A stretch of 64,000 nt of DNA, taken from Sphingopyxis sp. DBS4. GTDB taxonomy: Bacteria; Pseudomonadota; Alphaproteobacteria; Sphingomonadales; Sphingomonadaceae. The position numbers and the translations under genes were made by a program. This document shows positions 55,169-63,989 of this stretch, in pieces (within the stretch, counting starts at the first letter, position 1; each line of letters starts with the position of its first letter). The notes under the pieces are model-generated. The model had not been told where the DNA came from. It saw nothing but the letters and a program-made list of their open reading frames with translations, and searched no databases. Location of the stretch: the NCBI RefSeq assembly GCF_024628865.1, contig NZ_CP102384.1, positions 2,429,001 to 2,493,000 of the forward strand, in the 5' to 3' direction.

Positions 55169-57106
55169 TCATCCGCCCTGTCTTGCGAATCCCAGCACCG
55201 GTGTGCGCCATGTCACATCATAAAGCTTGCGCCGCGCCGGACCTGTGATCGCCGTCACAGCATAGACCTCCCGGGGTGGATGATCGGTAACCATCGCGAC
55301 CTTTTTCTTGCGCTGGCGTTCCGGCATCCACGGCTTGCCCCCGTCGCTGTGATATTCGTGGCACATGGCGCACGAGGATCGGGTCGGCTCCTTCACCTTT
55401 GCGACCGTGGCGCCGCTTTCGCCGACATGGCAGGTGCGGCACGGCGCGAGCCCCGGAACCAGAAGCTGTTCGGAGCGCTTCGACCGGGGCGCTTCGGTAT
55501 GGCAGGTCGCGCACTCGACCTTGGCATGGCCGGGGTCGGCGTGATCGAACCAGCCCTTCGACAGGAAGCGCGGGGACTGGACGACCTTCTGGACGCGCCA
55601 GCGGTTGCCCGATACCGGCACGAAGATCGTGTGACAGTCGTAGCAGGCCCCGCCCTTCGAGAAGACCGCGCGCACCGCATCCTCTGCACGGTTCGGGCGC
55701 ACCGCGACCTCGCGGAAATAGATGTTGTAGACCTGCCCCTCGGCATAGGCACCCGGTCGACGCCGCTCCATGCCGCCGAGTTGCAGCGGCCGCGTCGGCG
55801 GGGTCGAGCGGTAATAAGCGAAAAGATCGGCGACGACCTGATCGGGTTCACCGTGGCGCAGGGTGCGCGTCACGCCGCCGACGGTCTCGAAAGCGAGGCT
55901 GTGGCACATCGCGCAGTCGCGCTCCATCTCGACCGGCTTCATTCGCACCCCGTCGCTCTCCGGACGATGGCAATTTTCGCATTCGAGCTTGTTACCGAAA
56001 TCATAGCGGCCTCGGAAGCTGGCCGCCATGCGGGCGACACCGCTGGTCGCGCTCAAGTGAATGTCGTGCGGAAATTTGAGGCCATTATAGTCCAGCGCCG
56101 CCGTGCCCGAGGCGCGGATCGGCTTGGCGCCCGGCGCGGCATGGACCCACGGGCGGAACTCGGGATGCAGCGTGCCGAAATCGGCGGCATCGGCGACCGT
56201 CGGCTTGAATCCTGCATCGATCAGCCGCGCCTTCATCCCGTCGTGGCAGTCGGCGCAGAATTTCTGCGGCGTCGCGGGCATCGGCCCCGCGCCCTCATGC
56301 TCGGTATGGCAGTCGACGCATCGTCCCTGCGGGCGGTTGAACGCTTTCGCGAACCCAGCGAGCACCTTCTCGCCCACCCCGGGCGGATGCCGCGCGGCGA
56401 GCAGCATCGCGGTCGGCGCATTGGCGTGCGCCATGCTCATCGCCTTGTGTTCGCCGGTGTGGCAGCCGACGCACGCCTTGTCGGTCACCGCAACGAAGGG
56501 CTCGACGTGGCACGCCTGGCAATCACCCTTCAGATTGGCGTGGGCGCTCGATAGCGGTCCCGACGACCAGGCCATGTCGGCGTGATAGCCCTGCGGTCGC
56601 TCGTCGACATTCCGAAAGCTGTGCCACGCCCAGATCGGTCCGATCAGGAACGCGAGCAGAACGATGATGCCGAAGGTCCAGGCGCCCATCCGCTTGCCCG
56701 GCATCACCCCGGCGAGCGAAAAGGCTTTGGCCTCGTCGACATCCTTCGACGACTGCGACAATTCGTCGATCCGCTCGACGAGCAGGATGATGTCGTCGCC
56801 CTCGCGCGCGATCGTCAGGCGGTGGCCGCCGAAGCGCAGTTCGGCGCCCGCGGCGCTGTCGATGTCGGCGGCGTCGACGGTACGGCCGTTGAAATCGAAC
56901 CCCAGCCCCTCGCTCGCCGCGACGCGGACATGGCGGCCGTCGGCGCTTGTGATCGTCGCGTGCTGCGGATTCACGGCCAGATCGGCGATATGGATGATGT
57001 TGCCGGCGTCGCGGCCGAGCGTGATCGTATCGCCCGGCAGCGCCTGGTCGCGGATGATCTGCTTGCCGGTCTTCGTCGTCGAGATGCGGCGCAGGATGAA
57101 GCTCAT
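55169..57106 (-). CDS. FHA-domain, membrane-anchored decaheme cytochrome c
   Basis: 645 residues. Residues about 20-105 form an FHA domain (GDTITLGRDAGNIIHI, VNPQHATI), which normally binds phosphothreonine. One membrane helix (about 141-162, GAWTFGIIVLLAFLIGPIWAW) puts the rest in the periplasm. Ten CxxCH heme sites follow: CQACH, CVGCH, CVDCH, CADCH, CENCH, CAMCH, CYDCH, CATCH, CRTCH and CAMCH, with extra histidines for axial ligation. Thus phospho-dependent docking on the cytoplasmic side is fused to a periplasmic heme wire. ATG 57106 has GAGAGGGGA upstream. Third gene of the redox operon. Confidence 0.9.
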   Translation of the reverse strand: MSFILRRISTTKTGKQIIRDQALPGDTITLGRDAGNIIHIADLAVNPQHATITSADGRHVRVAASEGLGFDFNGRTVDAADIDSAAGAELRFGGHRLTIAREGDDIILLVERIDELSQSSKDVDEAKAFSLAGVMPGKRMGAWTFGIIVLLAFLIGPIWAWHSFRNVDERPQGYHADMAWSSGPLSSAHANLKGDCQACHVEPFVAVTDKACVGCHTGEHKAMSMAHANAPTAMLLAARHPPGVGEKVLAGFAKAFNRPQGRCVDCHTEHEGAGPMPATPQKFCADCHDGMKARLIDAGFKPTVADAADFGTLHPEFRPWVHAAPGAKPIRASGTAALDYNGLKFPHDIHLSATSGVARMAASFRGRYDFGNKLECENCHRPESDGVRMKPVEMERDCAMCHSLAFETVGGVTRTLRHGEPDQVVADLFAYYRSTPPTRPLQLGGMERRRPGAYAEGQVYNIYFREVAVRPNRAEDAVRAVFSKGGACYDCHTIFVPVSGNRWRVQKVVQSPRFLSKGWFDHADPGHAKVECATCHTEAPRSKRSEQLLVPGLAPCRTCHVGESGATVAKVKEPTRSSCAMCHEYHSDGGKPWMPERQRKKKVAMVTDHPPREVYAVTAITGPARRKLYDVTWRTPVLGFARQGG

Positions 57107-57123
57107 GGTCCCCTCTCCCCGCC

Positions 57124-58005
57124 TTACCAGTAGAAGAAGACGCTGATGATGTGCGCCGACAGCGCCGCGATCAGCGCAAAGGTCAGCGGCACATGCACAT
57201 AGAGCCAGATTTCGAGCAAAGCCCGAATGCGAAGATGCTGGCGCAGCCGCGCGAGCGCCGCTTCCTTCTGCGAGAGCAGGCCGACCACCTTCTCGCGCGC
57301 CTCGGCATTGCTGCTCCGCGATACGCGGAGCGCACCGAGCGCGGCGGCGGTCGCGCAGCGGGGATAGCGCCCCGACAATCGCGCCATGATGCCGCCCGCA
57401 AACGGGTCGTCGTCGAGCGCCGCGAGCACCGGGGCGGTATCCTCGGGCGTCAGCGGCTGCGCGGCGGTGTGAAGCTGGCGGTCAAAAGCGCGGATCGCCT
57501 CGAGCATCTGCATCTGCGTCATCTCGTCGCGGTTATTCGACAGCGCGGCGGGCAAGGTCGCATAGACGGTGACGCCGTACAGCCCCGACAATATCACCAG
57601 CATCATCAGCACCCAGGCGAGCGTGTGGACGTTCCAGCCGAGCTGGAAGCCGGTGTGCCACGTCCCGATGACGATCAGGCTCAAACCCAGATAGACATGC
57701 GCCGAGGTCCAGGCCTTCAAGGACCAGTAATCGCTCGTCATCTTGCGCTTGCGATAACCGAGCGCGGTCAGCCACAGGATCAGCAGCGCCCCGATCGTCC
57801 CCAGCGTATAGCCATACCAGGTGCCGCCGCTCGGCCGCGGCGTGACGTCGATCAGCGCATAGGAGACGATGATCAGCAGGCAGAGCCCGCCCGAAATCTT
57901 CGCCCAGCGGAAATTGGCGTAGCGCAGGAATCCCTCGTGCCGCCGCTCGCGCACGCGCTCGGTCTGGGTCGCCTTCGAGCGGCGCCGCTGAAAGAGCGAT
58001 GCCAT
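57124..58005 (-). CDS. Cytochrome b-like membrane protein
   Basis: 293 residues with about five membrane helices: GGLCLLIIVSYALIDV, WYGYTLGTIGALLILWLTAL, AHVYLGLSLIVIGTWHTGF, VHTLAWVLMMLVILSGLYGV and YVHVPLTFALIAALSAHIIS. Histidines inside or at the ends of helices (SAHVYLG, GTWHTGF, NVHTLAW, YVHVPL, SAHIIS) are placed as b-heme ligands in ferric-reductase/cytochrome b folds. A soluble helical segment of about 90 residues lies between helices 4 and 5. ATG 58005 overlaps the upstream stop (TGATG). It is placed to link the cytosolic flavo-iron-sulfur protein to the periplasmic decaheme protein. Confidence 0.75.
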   Translation of the reverse strand: MASLFQRRRSKATQTERVRERRHEGFLRYANFRWAKISGGLCLLIIVSYALIDVTPRPSGGTWYGYTLGTIGALLILWLTALGYRKRKMTSDYWSLKAWTSAHVYLGLSLIVIGTWHTGFQLGWNVHTLAWVLMMLVILSGLYGVTVYATLPAALSNNRDEMTQMQMLEAIRAFDRQLHTAAQPLTPEDTAPVLAALDDDPFAGGIMARLSGRYPRCATAAALGALRVSRSSNAEAREKVVGLLSQKEAALARLRQHLRIRALLEIWLYVHVPLTFALIAALSAHIISVFFYW

Positions 58006-60440
58006 CAGCCCGCATCCTCCTGAAGCCGCGCGATCGACAGGAATTCCTCGGGCGACACGCGGATCGCGGCGCCGGTCGGGCACGCACGCACGCAGGCCGG
58101 GCCACCCGCGATGCCCTTGCACATGTCGCACTTCACCGCGATCTTCTTGGGTTTTTCATCGCCCAATTGCTTCTTGGTCCATTTGGGCGACGGCTCGCCG
58201 GGGCCGGGACCGAAGCCGGTGAGCAGCCAGCGCAGCAGGCTCGGCTTCTCGGGCGGCGCGGCTTCCATGCGGATCACGCCATAAGGGCAGTTGCGCATGC
58301 AATTGCCGCAGCCGATGCAGCCGGGCTCCATGAACACCTCGCCGTCGGGGCCGCGGTGGATCACGTTCGGCGGGCAATCGGCCATGCAGTGCGGATGCTC
58401 GCAGTGGCGGCAACTCGTCGGCACATGCAGATGCGCAAAGGTCTTGCCCGCCTCGCGGTCGAGCCGCGACAGGCCTTCGTGGCTGTCGGCGCACGCCTTT
58501 TCGCAATTGTCACAGCCGACGCACAGATTTTCGTCGATCAGCAGCGCGTCGGTCGCTTCGCCCAGCCCCTCCTTCATGATGAAGCCCGCGGTATCGGAAT
58601 AAAGGTCGACCGCGCTCGAATAGCTTGCCTTGCGCGATTCGATGAAGCTGTTCATCTGCGCGCGCTCGGCCACCGCGGCCTCGGTCGCCTCGCGCACCTG
58701 CGGCCGCGCGGCGAGCATCTTGCGGAAGCTCTCGCCGGTCAGCTTGATGACTTCGCTGCCGACCGCGGCCTTCACCGTCGCGTTGCGCGGCGCGCCGCTC
58801 AGCACGCCCATCTCGCCGAAGAAGCTGCCGGCGGGCAGATAGCGCAGGAAGATCGGCTTGCCGCCGATGTCCTTCTCGACGACCATCGAGCCCGAGCGGA
58901 TGACATAGACGTCGTCGCCCTGCTCGCCTTCAGTCACCACCACCTTGCCCGCGGGGATGCGCTCGACCTCGGCGGTGTCGACCACGGGCCCCAAGTCGTC
59001 GACGGTCAGCCCGCCCTTGAATATCTGGAGCAACTGGCGTTCGAGCGAGATGCGGTTGATCACGCGCTTGGCGCCCGGCACCGCGGCCATCAGCTTGAGC
59101 GCCGCGGTGCGCGACACTTCGACGAAAATGCTGTCGGCGCCTGCGCGGATCGTCGCGCCGCGCTTGCGGCCGGAGATCAGGCCGACCTCGCCGAAAATCG
59201 ATCCCTGCTCGATCGGCACGGTGACGCCGGGTGCGACCTCGACCTCGGCATGGCCGTCGGCGATCGCGAACAGCGACGATCCGGGGTCTCCCTTCTCGAA
59301 CACCACCTCACCGGCGCGATAGAAAGCGACCTTCGAATCGAGCATGAACTCGCGCATCTGGAGCGGCGAAACGTCGGCGAAGATGCGCACCCGCTCGCGC
59401 AGATAGTCGAGCCATTCGGTCACCGATTTCTGCTGCGGCAAGCCCGCGAAGATCGCCGCCAGATCCTTTTCGTCGGCGGGGGTCAGGCTAATGTTGCCGT
59501 TGATGAACTCGACGACGTCATAGCCCTGGTTCATGCAATGCTTGATCAGCGGATAGCCCGCGAGCGCGCCAATGACGAAGATGCCGGGCACCGTCGATTC
59601 AAAAGTCGGCGACAGCTTGGGAAAGGCTTCGCGGTCGGGGCCGGTGAACTCGATCCCCATCGACTCGACGAAGCCGCGCGGCGCGACCGATCCCAGCCGC
59701 GCGACGATCACGTCGCACTCGATCTTTTCATCGCCATTCGGCGTCTCGAGCGTCAGCCAGCCGGGTTCGACCAGCTTGGGCTGCGTCTCGGTGCGGATCG
59801 ACAGGAAACCGTTCTCGCCCGCCTCCATCATGTCGGAGACGTTCTTCGCCTTGGCGCGCGCGAAATCCTTGGATCGGTTGAGGATGGTGACGGTGTTTTC
59901 CAGCGCTTCCTCGGCGACGCCCAGCGCATTTTCGATCCCCGCGTCACCCGATCCGACGACGGTGATATGCTTGTCCTTGAAATCCTCGGGATCGTCGACC
60001 TGATAGATGATGTGCGGCAGGTCGGCGCCGCCGCAGCGCATCCGGTTCGGGTTGCCCTGCGTCCCGATCGCGAGGACGATCGTTTCGGCGTGATAGACGT
60101 CGCCTTTCGCGGTCCGAATCACGAATGCGCCCTTCTCGCCGGTCACTTCGGCGACATCGGCGTGCCTGACGACATTCACCTTGTTGTTCGCGGCATCCTC
60201 GTCCCAATTACCGAGAATATATTCGCGCGCGCCCTCGGCAAAACGGCAGTCGGAGCGCAGGTCCAGCCGCTCGGGCGTCGCGAGGACGCGCTTGCCCTTC
60301 TGATATTTGAAGATGGTGTCGGATAGATGGTCGGTCTTTTCAAGCAGGACATGGCTCATCCCGAGCTGCCCCGCGCGCGCCGCGGCGCTGAGCCCGGCGG
60401 GCCCCGATCCGATGATCGCGACCTTCACGACGTCGCTCAT
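58005..60440 (-). CDS. FAD oxidoreductase / double cNMP-binding / four-cluster ferredoxin fusion
   Basis: 811-residue cytosolic protein in three modules. Residues about 1-325 are a TrxR-like flavoprotein: FAD motif IIGSGPAGLSAAARA, NAD(P) motif VVGSGDAGIENALG, C-terminal GIFVIGALAGYPLI; no CxxC is present. Residues about 365-590 hold two cyclic-nucleotide-binding domains with phosphate-cassette motifs FGEVGLISGRKRGATIRA and FGEMGVLSGAPRNATVKA. Residues about 640-800 are a DmsB/HybA-like ferredoxin with 16 cysteines for four [4Fe-4S] clusters (CVGCDNCEKAC, CRHCEHPHCMADC, CIGCGNCMRNC, CDMCKG..CVRAC). It would pass NAD(P)H electrons to the membrane partner under cNMP control; direction is inferred. 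Confidence 0.9.
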   Translation of the reverse strand: MSDVVKVAIIGSGPAGLSAAARAGQLGMSHVLLEKTDHLSDTIFKYQKGKRVLATPERLDLRSDCRFAEGAREYILGNWDEDAANNKVNVVRHADVAEVTGEKGAFVIRTAKGDVYHAETIVLAIGTQGNPNRMRCGGADLPHIIYQVDDPEDFKDKHITVVGSGDAGIENALGVAEEALENTVTILNRSKDFARAKAKNVSDMMEAGENGFLSIRTETQPKLVEPGWLTLETPNGDEKIECDVIVARLGSVAPRGFVESMGIEFTGPDREAFPKLSPTFESTVPGIFVIGALAGYPLIKHCMNQGYDVVEFINGNISLTPADEKDLAAIFAGLPQQKSVTEWLDYLRERVRIFADVSPLQMREFMLDSKVAFYRAGEVVFEKGDPGSSLFAIADGHAEVEVAPGVTVPIEQGSIFGEVGLISGRKRGATIRAGADSIFVEVSRTAALKLMAAVPGAKRVINRISLERQLLQIFKGGLTVDDLGPVVDTAEVERIPAGKVVVTEGEQGDDVYVIRSGSMVVEKDIGGKPIFLRYLPAGSFFGEMGVLSGAPRNATVKAAVGSEVIKLTGESFRKMLAARPQVREATEAAVAERAQMNSFIESRKASYSSAVDLYSDTAGFIMKEGLGEATDALLIDENLCVGCDNCEKACADSHEGLSRLDREAGKTFAHLHVPTSCRHCEHPHCMADCPPNVIHRGPDGEVFMEPGCIGCGNCMRNCPYGVIRMEAAPPEKPSLLRWLLTGFGPGPGEPSPKWTKKQLGDEKPKKIAVKCDMCKGIAGGPACVRACPTGAAIRVSPEEFLSIARLQEDAG

Positions 60441-60578
60441 GCGCGCGCATCCCTGCGGCGGCGATCATGCCCGGCGACGAAGCTGACGAAAGCGCGAACA
60501 GGCATCCCAATCCCCCAAATCGCCCACCCCTGAGCGATCACCTATGGATGCGACCCGGACTTATGTCCTGGATGAAGA

Positions 60579-60608
60579 GCTATGCCCTTGAAAGCGGGAA
60601 AAGGTCAA
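60579..60608 (-). promoter_or_regulatory. Candidate promoter of the redox operon
   Basis: On the minus strand TTGACC (60608-60603) and CATAGC (60584-60579) are 18 bp apart, about 130 bp upstream of ATG 60440. No convincing CRP or FNR box was found around it. Confidence 0.4.
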
Positions 60609-60686
60609 CCGGCGAGAGGCTGCTGCGAGACGTTCGCAACTAGTGGATGAGAAGCGGAAGTGTCCTCCATCCTAATTCATTTCCAC

Positions 60687-60839
60687 CGTCATTCCCGCGA
60701 AGGCGGGAATCCAGCTTTTTCCTTCCTTCGCGCCTTTGCGCCTTTGCGTGAGATTGATTGAATTTCACGGGAAGGCGCGAAAGCGTGAAGATTAAAGGGG
60801 AAAGGGAAAAGCTGGATTCCCGCCTTCGCGGGAATGACG
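60687..60839. repeat. Paired palindromic repeat, ATTCCCGC-GAAG-GCGGGAAT type
   Basis: Perfect inverted arms of about 34 nt (CGTCATTCCCGCGAAGGCGG... and its complement) flank an 85-bp interior with further imperfect symmetry (CCTTCGCGCC / GGCGCGAA, GTGAGATTG / AATTTCAC). With the promoter at 60579 this accounts for the 60441-60848 gap; no gene is seen there. Confidence 0.85.
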
Positions 60840-60848
60840 ATGAAGGGG

Positions 60849-61238
60849 CTACCGTCCCGGCCGCACCTGATTGTCGACGCCACTCACTGCGAGCTTCGGC
60901 CTGCCCTTTCCGGCAATCCGCCACGTCACGACATTGTCGACGCCCGACACAGTGAGCGGGGCACCGGGGCGGAGCGTGATGCTGATCTGGTTGTCCACGC
61001 CGTTGACGGTCAGGCTGGGGCAATCGCCCACGAATTCGATATGATTGTCCGAACCCGATACTTGGGCGGGCTGTCCGCCGCAGTCGATCCGGTGCGCCTG
61101 ATCGACGCCGCTAACGGCCGCGCCGTCACGCGTTCCGGTGCCGTTATTCCGCTGCGCAGCGAGCGGCGCGGCAGTGAAGGCAAGGCTGGCGGCAAGAGCG
61201 GGAAGCAGAAATTTCGCGGCAGGATGATAGCGGAACAA
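60849..61238 (-). CDS. DUF3060 domain secreted protein
   Basis: 129 residues. A signal peptide (FLLPALAASLAFTAAPLAAQ) leads a mature part built of four to five short beta repeats around GVDNxI/GSDNHI (VSGVDQAHRI, VSGSDNHIEF, VNGVDNQISI, VSGVDNVVTW, VSGVDNQVRP), the DUF3060 pattern. Such repeats suggest a small beta-helix or fibre-like fold. Two cysteines (IDCGGQ, GDCPSL) may pair. ATG 61238 has AAGGAG 9 nt upstream. Function unknown. Confidence 0.85.
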   Translation of the reverse strand: MFRYHPAAKFLLPALAASLAFTAAPLAAQRNNGTGTRDGAAVSGVDQAHRIDCGGQPAQVSGSDNHIEFVGDCPSLTVNGVDNQISITLRPGAPLTVSGVDNVVTWRIAGKGRPKLAVSGVDNQVRPGR

Positions 61239-61320
61239 GGTCGTCTCCTTCGTTCCCCGCCTCGAAAATTCCCTTGCCCGTCAATGCTATGGAAAAAGGT
61301 CTGCGTCAACGGGCCAAGCG

Positions 61321-62094
61321 TCAGGCCAATTCGAATATCGCCGCGATGCGGTCCGATGCGATCGGCTCGAAGCGTGACCAGCCATCGGGGCCGAGCTTTT
61401 CGAGCGGGCGGAAGCGTGCCTTATACGCCATACGCGCCGACCCTTCGATCCAATAACCGAGATAGACGTAAGGCAATCCGGCTTTCGCCGCGCGCAGCAC
61501 ATGGTCGGCGATGATATAGGTGCCCAGCCCTTCGCGCAGCGGATGGTTGGCATCGAAAAAGCTGTAGATCATCGACAGCCCGTCGCCCTGCCGGTCGGTC
61601 AGGCAGCAGCCGACCAGACGGCCGCGGCTGCCGTCGGCGGTCGGCTCGCGATATTCGATCATATAGCTGTCGACCGGAGTCTGCTCGACCATGTCGGCAA
61701 AATCCTGCTCGTCCATGTCGGCCATGCCGCCGTTGGGATGGCGCGAGCCCAGGTAGGAACGCAGCAACGCATATTGCTCCTCGGTCGCCCAGGACTTGCA
61801 GGCGGTGGCGACGAGGTCGCGGTTGCGGCGGATCGTGCGCTTCTGCGAGTTGCTCGGCGCGAACTCGGCGGCGCAGACGCGCACCGACACGCAGGCCGTA
61901 CAGTCGGCGCAGCTCGGGCGATAGGCGACCGACTGGCTGCGACGGAACCCGATGCGGCCGAGCGCATCGTTCAGTTCGTTCGCATTATTGCCGCTGAGTT
62001 CGGTGAAGACCTTGCGCTCGGTCTTGCCCTCCAGATAGGGGCAGGGCGCGGGGCTGGTGACGAAGAAGCGCGGAAAACGGAACGGTGCGGACAC
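61321..62094 (-). CDS. bpt: Aspartate/glutamate leucyltransferase (Bpt) / arginyltransferase-like
   Basis: 257-residue aminoacyl-tRNA-protein transferase. The N-terminal cysteine motif [17 protein letters not shown] and the [12 protein letters not shown] motif are typical of ATE/Bpt enzymes; the GNAT-like catalytic part contains [23 protein letters not shown] and [24 protein letters not shown]. Bpt adds leucine to N-terminal Asp/Glu, marking proteins for ClpS/ClpAP by the N-end rule. The start is GTG 62094 with GGAGG 10 nt upstream; the frame is open further but has no support. Confidence 0.93.
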   Translation of the reverse strand: MSAPFRFPRFFVTSPAPCPYLEGKTERKVFTELSGNNANELNDALGRIGFRRSQSVAYRPSCADCTACVSVRVCAAEFAPSNSQKRTIRRNRDLVATACKSWATEEQYALLRSYLGSRHPNGGMADMDEQDFADMVEQTPVDSYMIEYREPTADGSRGRLVGCCLTDRQGDGLSMIYSFFDANHPLREGLGTYIIADHVLRAAKAGLPYVYLGYWIEGSARMAYKARFRPLEKLGPDGWSRFEPIASDRIAAIFELA

Positions 62095-62289
62095 GCGAGA
62101 CAGACCTCCGGACGATGATGCGAACCCTTCCCACGCGGGTTCCGACACGCGACTTGCACCGACTATGCCGCCTGCCGTCAATGGTGCAAACATCATTTAC
62201 CATTTTTGTCCGTCCCGGACTGAATCAACTCCGAAATTTTCTGAATCGCGCGGTAACTTTTGTGCCGGATTGAATCAAAACTCCCCAGC

Positions 62290-62415
62290 CGTCATCCCGG
62301 CGAAGGCCGGGATCTCGCCCTATCGCCATAACGCACCGGCGAGATCCCGGCCTTCCGCCTTTGGCGGAAGTTTATCCTGAGCGCCTGCCAACGCAGTCGA
62401 AGGGCCGGGATGACG
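62290..62415. repeat. Palindromic repeat pair with 48-bp insertion in one arm
   Basis: Same family as 4985-5062. The left arm is intact from 62290; the right arm is split after GGCCTTC (62355) and resumes at GCCGGGATGACG (62404-62415). The inserted 48 bp begin in a CTTCCGCC-TTT-GGCGGAAG hairpin and contain TTTATCCTGAGCG...GCAGTCGAAGG. I see no gene in 62095-62427. Confidence 0.8.
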
Positions 62416-62427
62416 GAACAATAGGCG

Positions 62428-63882
62428 TCAGCTATAGCCGCGCAGTTCGTCCCCGGTCAGCGTCGCGACATGCAGCACGTTGGTCGACCCCGGCGTGCCG
62501 AAGGGAACCCCCGCCATCATCACCAGCTTGGCCCCGGCCGTGCCGATACCGTGGCGCAGCGCCATGCGCTTGCCCTTGGCGATCATCTCCTCGAAGCTGC
62601 CGATGTCCTTGGTCGGCACCGCGTGCGCGCCCCACAGCAACCCCATGCGCCGCGCCGCATCGCGCTTCGGCGTCAGCACCAGCAGCGGCGCGTTCGGGCG
62701 CTCGCGCGCGACGCGGCGCGCGGTCGAGCCCGAGGCGGTGAAGCAGATGATCGCGTCGGCGGCGATCGTCTGGATGATCCGCCCCGCCGCCTCGGCAAGC
62801 GCGTCGGCGGTGGTCGCGTCGGGCTGCGTCTCGGTGAAATGCAGGCGGCGGAAATAGTCGGGATCGCTTTCGACCGAGCGCGCGATGCTGTCCATCATCG
62901 TCACCGCCTCGACCGGCCAGGCCCCCGCCGCGGTCTCGGCCGAGAGCATGATCGCGTCGGCGCCGTCATAGATGGCGGTCGCAACGTCGGACACCTCGGC
63001 GCGCGTCGGCGAGGGCGAAACGATCATCGATTCGAGCATCTGGGTCGCGACGACCACCGGCTTGCCCATCGCCCTTGCGGTCGCAACGATCCGCTTCTGC
63101 AGCGGCGGCACCGCCTCGGGCGGCAGTTCGACGCCCAAGTCGCCGCGCGCGACCATCGCGGCGTCGGCGATCTCCAATATCTCTTCGAGCCGCTGGACCC
63201 CCGCGGGCTTCTCGAACTTAACGAGCAGCGCCGCCTTGCCGCCGATCAGCCGCCGCGCCTCGGCGACATCCTCGGGACGCTGGACGAAGGAGAGTGCGAT
63301 CCAGTCGACATGCTGTTCGAGCGCGAAGCTCAGATCCTTGCGGTCCTTCTCGGTCAGCGCCGCGAGCGGCACGACGACGTCGGGGACATTGACGCCCTTG
63401 CGGTCCGAAATCCGCCCGCCGACCTCGACGATCGTCTCGATCCGTTGGGGCGAAACCGCCTGCACGCGCAGCACCAGCTTGCCGTCGTCGACGAGCAATC
63501 GCGTGCCGGGTTCGAGCGCGGCGAAAAGCTCGGGGTGCGGCAAATGGACGCGCCCCGCGTCGCCCGGCGCCTTGTCGGTGTCGAGCACAAAGCCTTCGCC
63601 CTTCACCAGTTCGGCGGGCCCGTCCTTGAAGGTTCCGACGCGCAGCTTCGGTCCCTGCAGGTCGACGAGGATCGTCGTCGGCCGCCCGGTCTCCTTCTCC
63701 AGCGCGCGGATCGCGGCGATCACCTGAGCATGGCCTTCATGGTCGCCGTGGCTCATGTTGACGCGAAACGCGTCGGCGCCCGCACGGTGGAGTGCGGCGA
63801 TCATCTCGGGATTCGCGCTCGCGGGGCCGAGCGTCGCCAATATGCGCACTTTGCGCTGGCGGGGCGTAAAACTCTGGACCAC
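62428..63882 (-). CDS. pyk: Pyruvate kinase
   Basis: 484-residue glycolytic enzyme converting phosphoenolpyruvate and ADP to pyruvate and ATP. Motifs: RVNMSHGDHEGH (active-site Arg/Ser), ILVDLQGPKLRVG, LLVKFEKPAGVQRLEEIL (catalytic Lys), MVARGDLGVELPPE (metal Glu/Asp), and VVATQMLESMIVSPSPTRAEVSDVATAIYDGADAIMLSAETA in part. The C-terminal allosteric domain is present. The start is GTG 63882, with CGGAG 6 nt upstream. It is divergent from the partial gene at the window end. Confidence 0.96.
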   Translation of the reverse strand: MVQSFTPRQRKVRILATLGPASANPEMIAALHRAGADAFRVNMSHGDHEGHAQVIAAIRALEKETGRPTTILVDLQGPKLRVGTFKDGPAELVKGEGFVLDTDKAPGDAGRVHLPHPELFAALEPGTRLLVDDGKLVLRVQAVSPQRIETIVEVGGRISDRKGVNVPDVVVPLAALTEKDRKDLSFALEQHVDWIALSFVQRPEDVAEARRLIGGKAALLVKFEKPAGVQRLEEILEIADAAMVARGDLGVELPPEAVPPLQKRIVATARAMGKPVVVATQMLESMIVSPSPTRAEVSDVATAIYDGADAIMLSAETAAGAWPVEAVTMMDSIARSVESDPDYFRRLHFTETQPDATTADALAEAAGRIIQTIAADAIICFTASGSTARRVARERPNAPLLVLTPKRDAARRMGLLWGAHAVPTKDIGSFEEMIAKGKRMALRHGIGTAGAKLVMMAGVPFGTPGSTNVLHVATLTGDELRGYS

Positions 63883-63989
63883 AGATGCTCCGAAGACTGG
63901 AAAAATGCCGGACGCATGCGTAGGCGCGTTGCTGCGGCGAAGGCAAGCCGCGTATAGCTATGCAACGCCCCAGACGAAGGAATATCGCC

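Noticed and set aside
60740..60775. CRP-like GTGA...TCAC symmetry
   Set aside because: The spacing is about 12-13 nt rather than 6, and it lies in the interior of a palindromic repeat.
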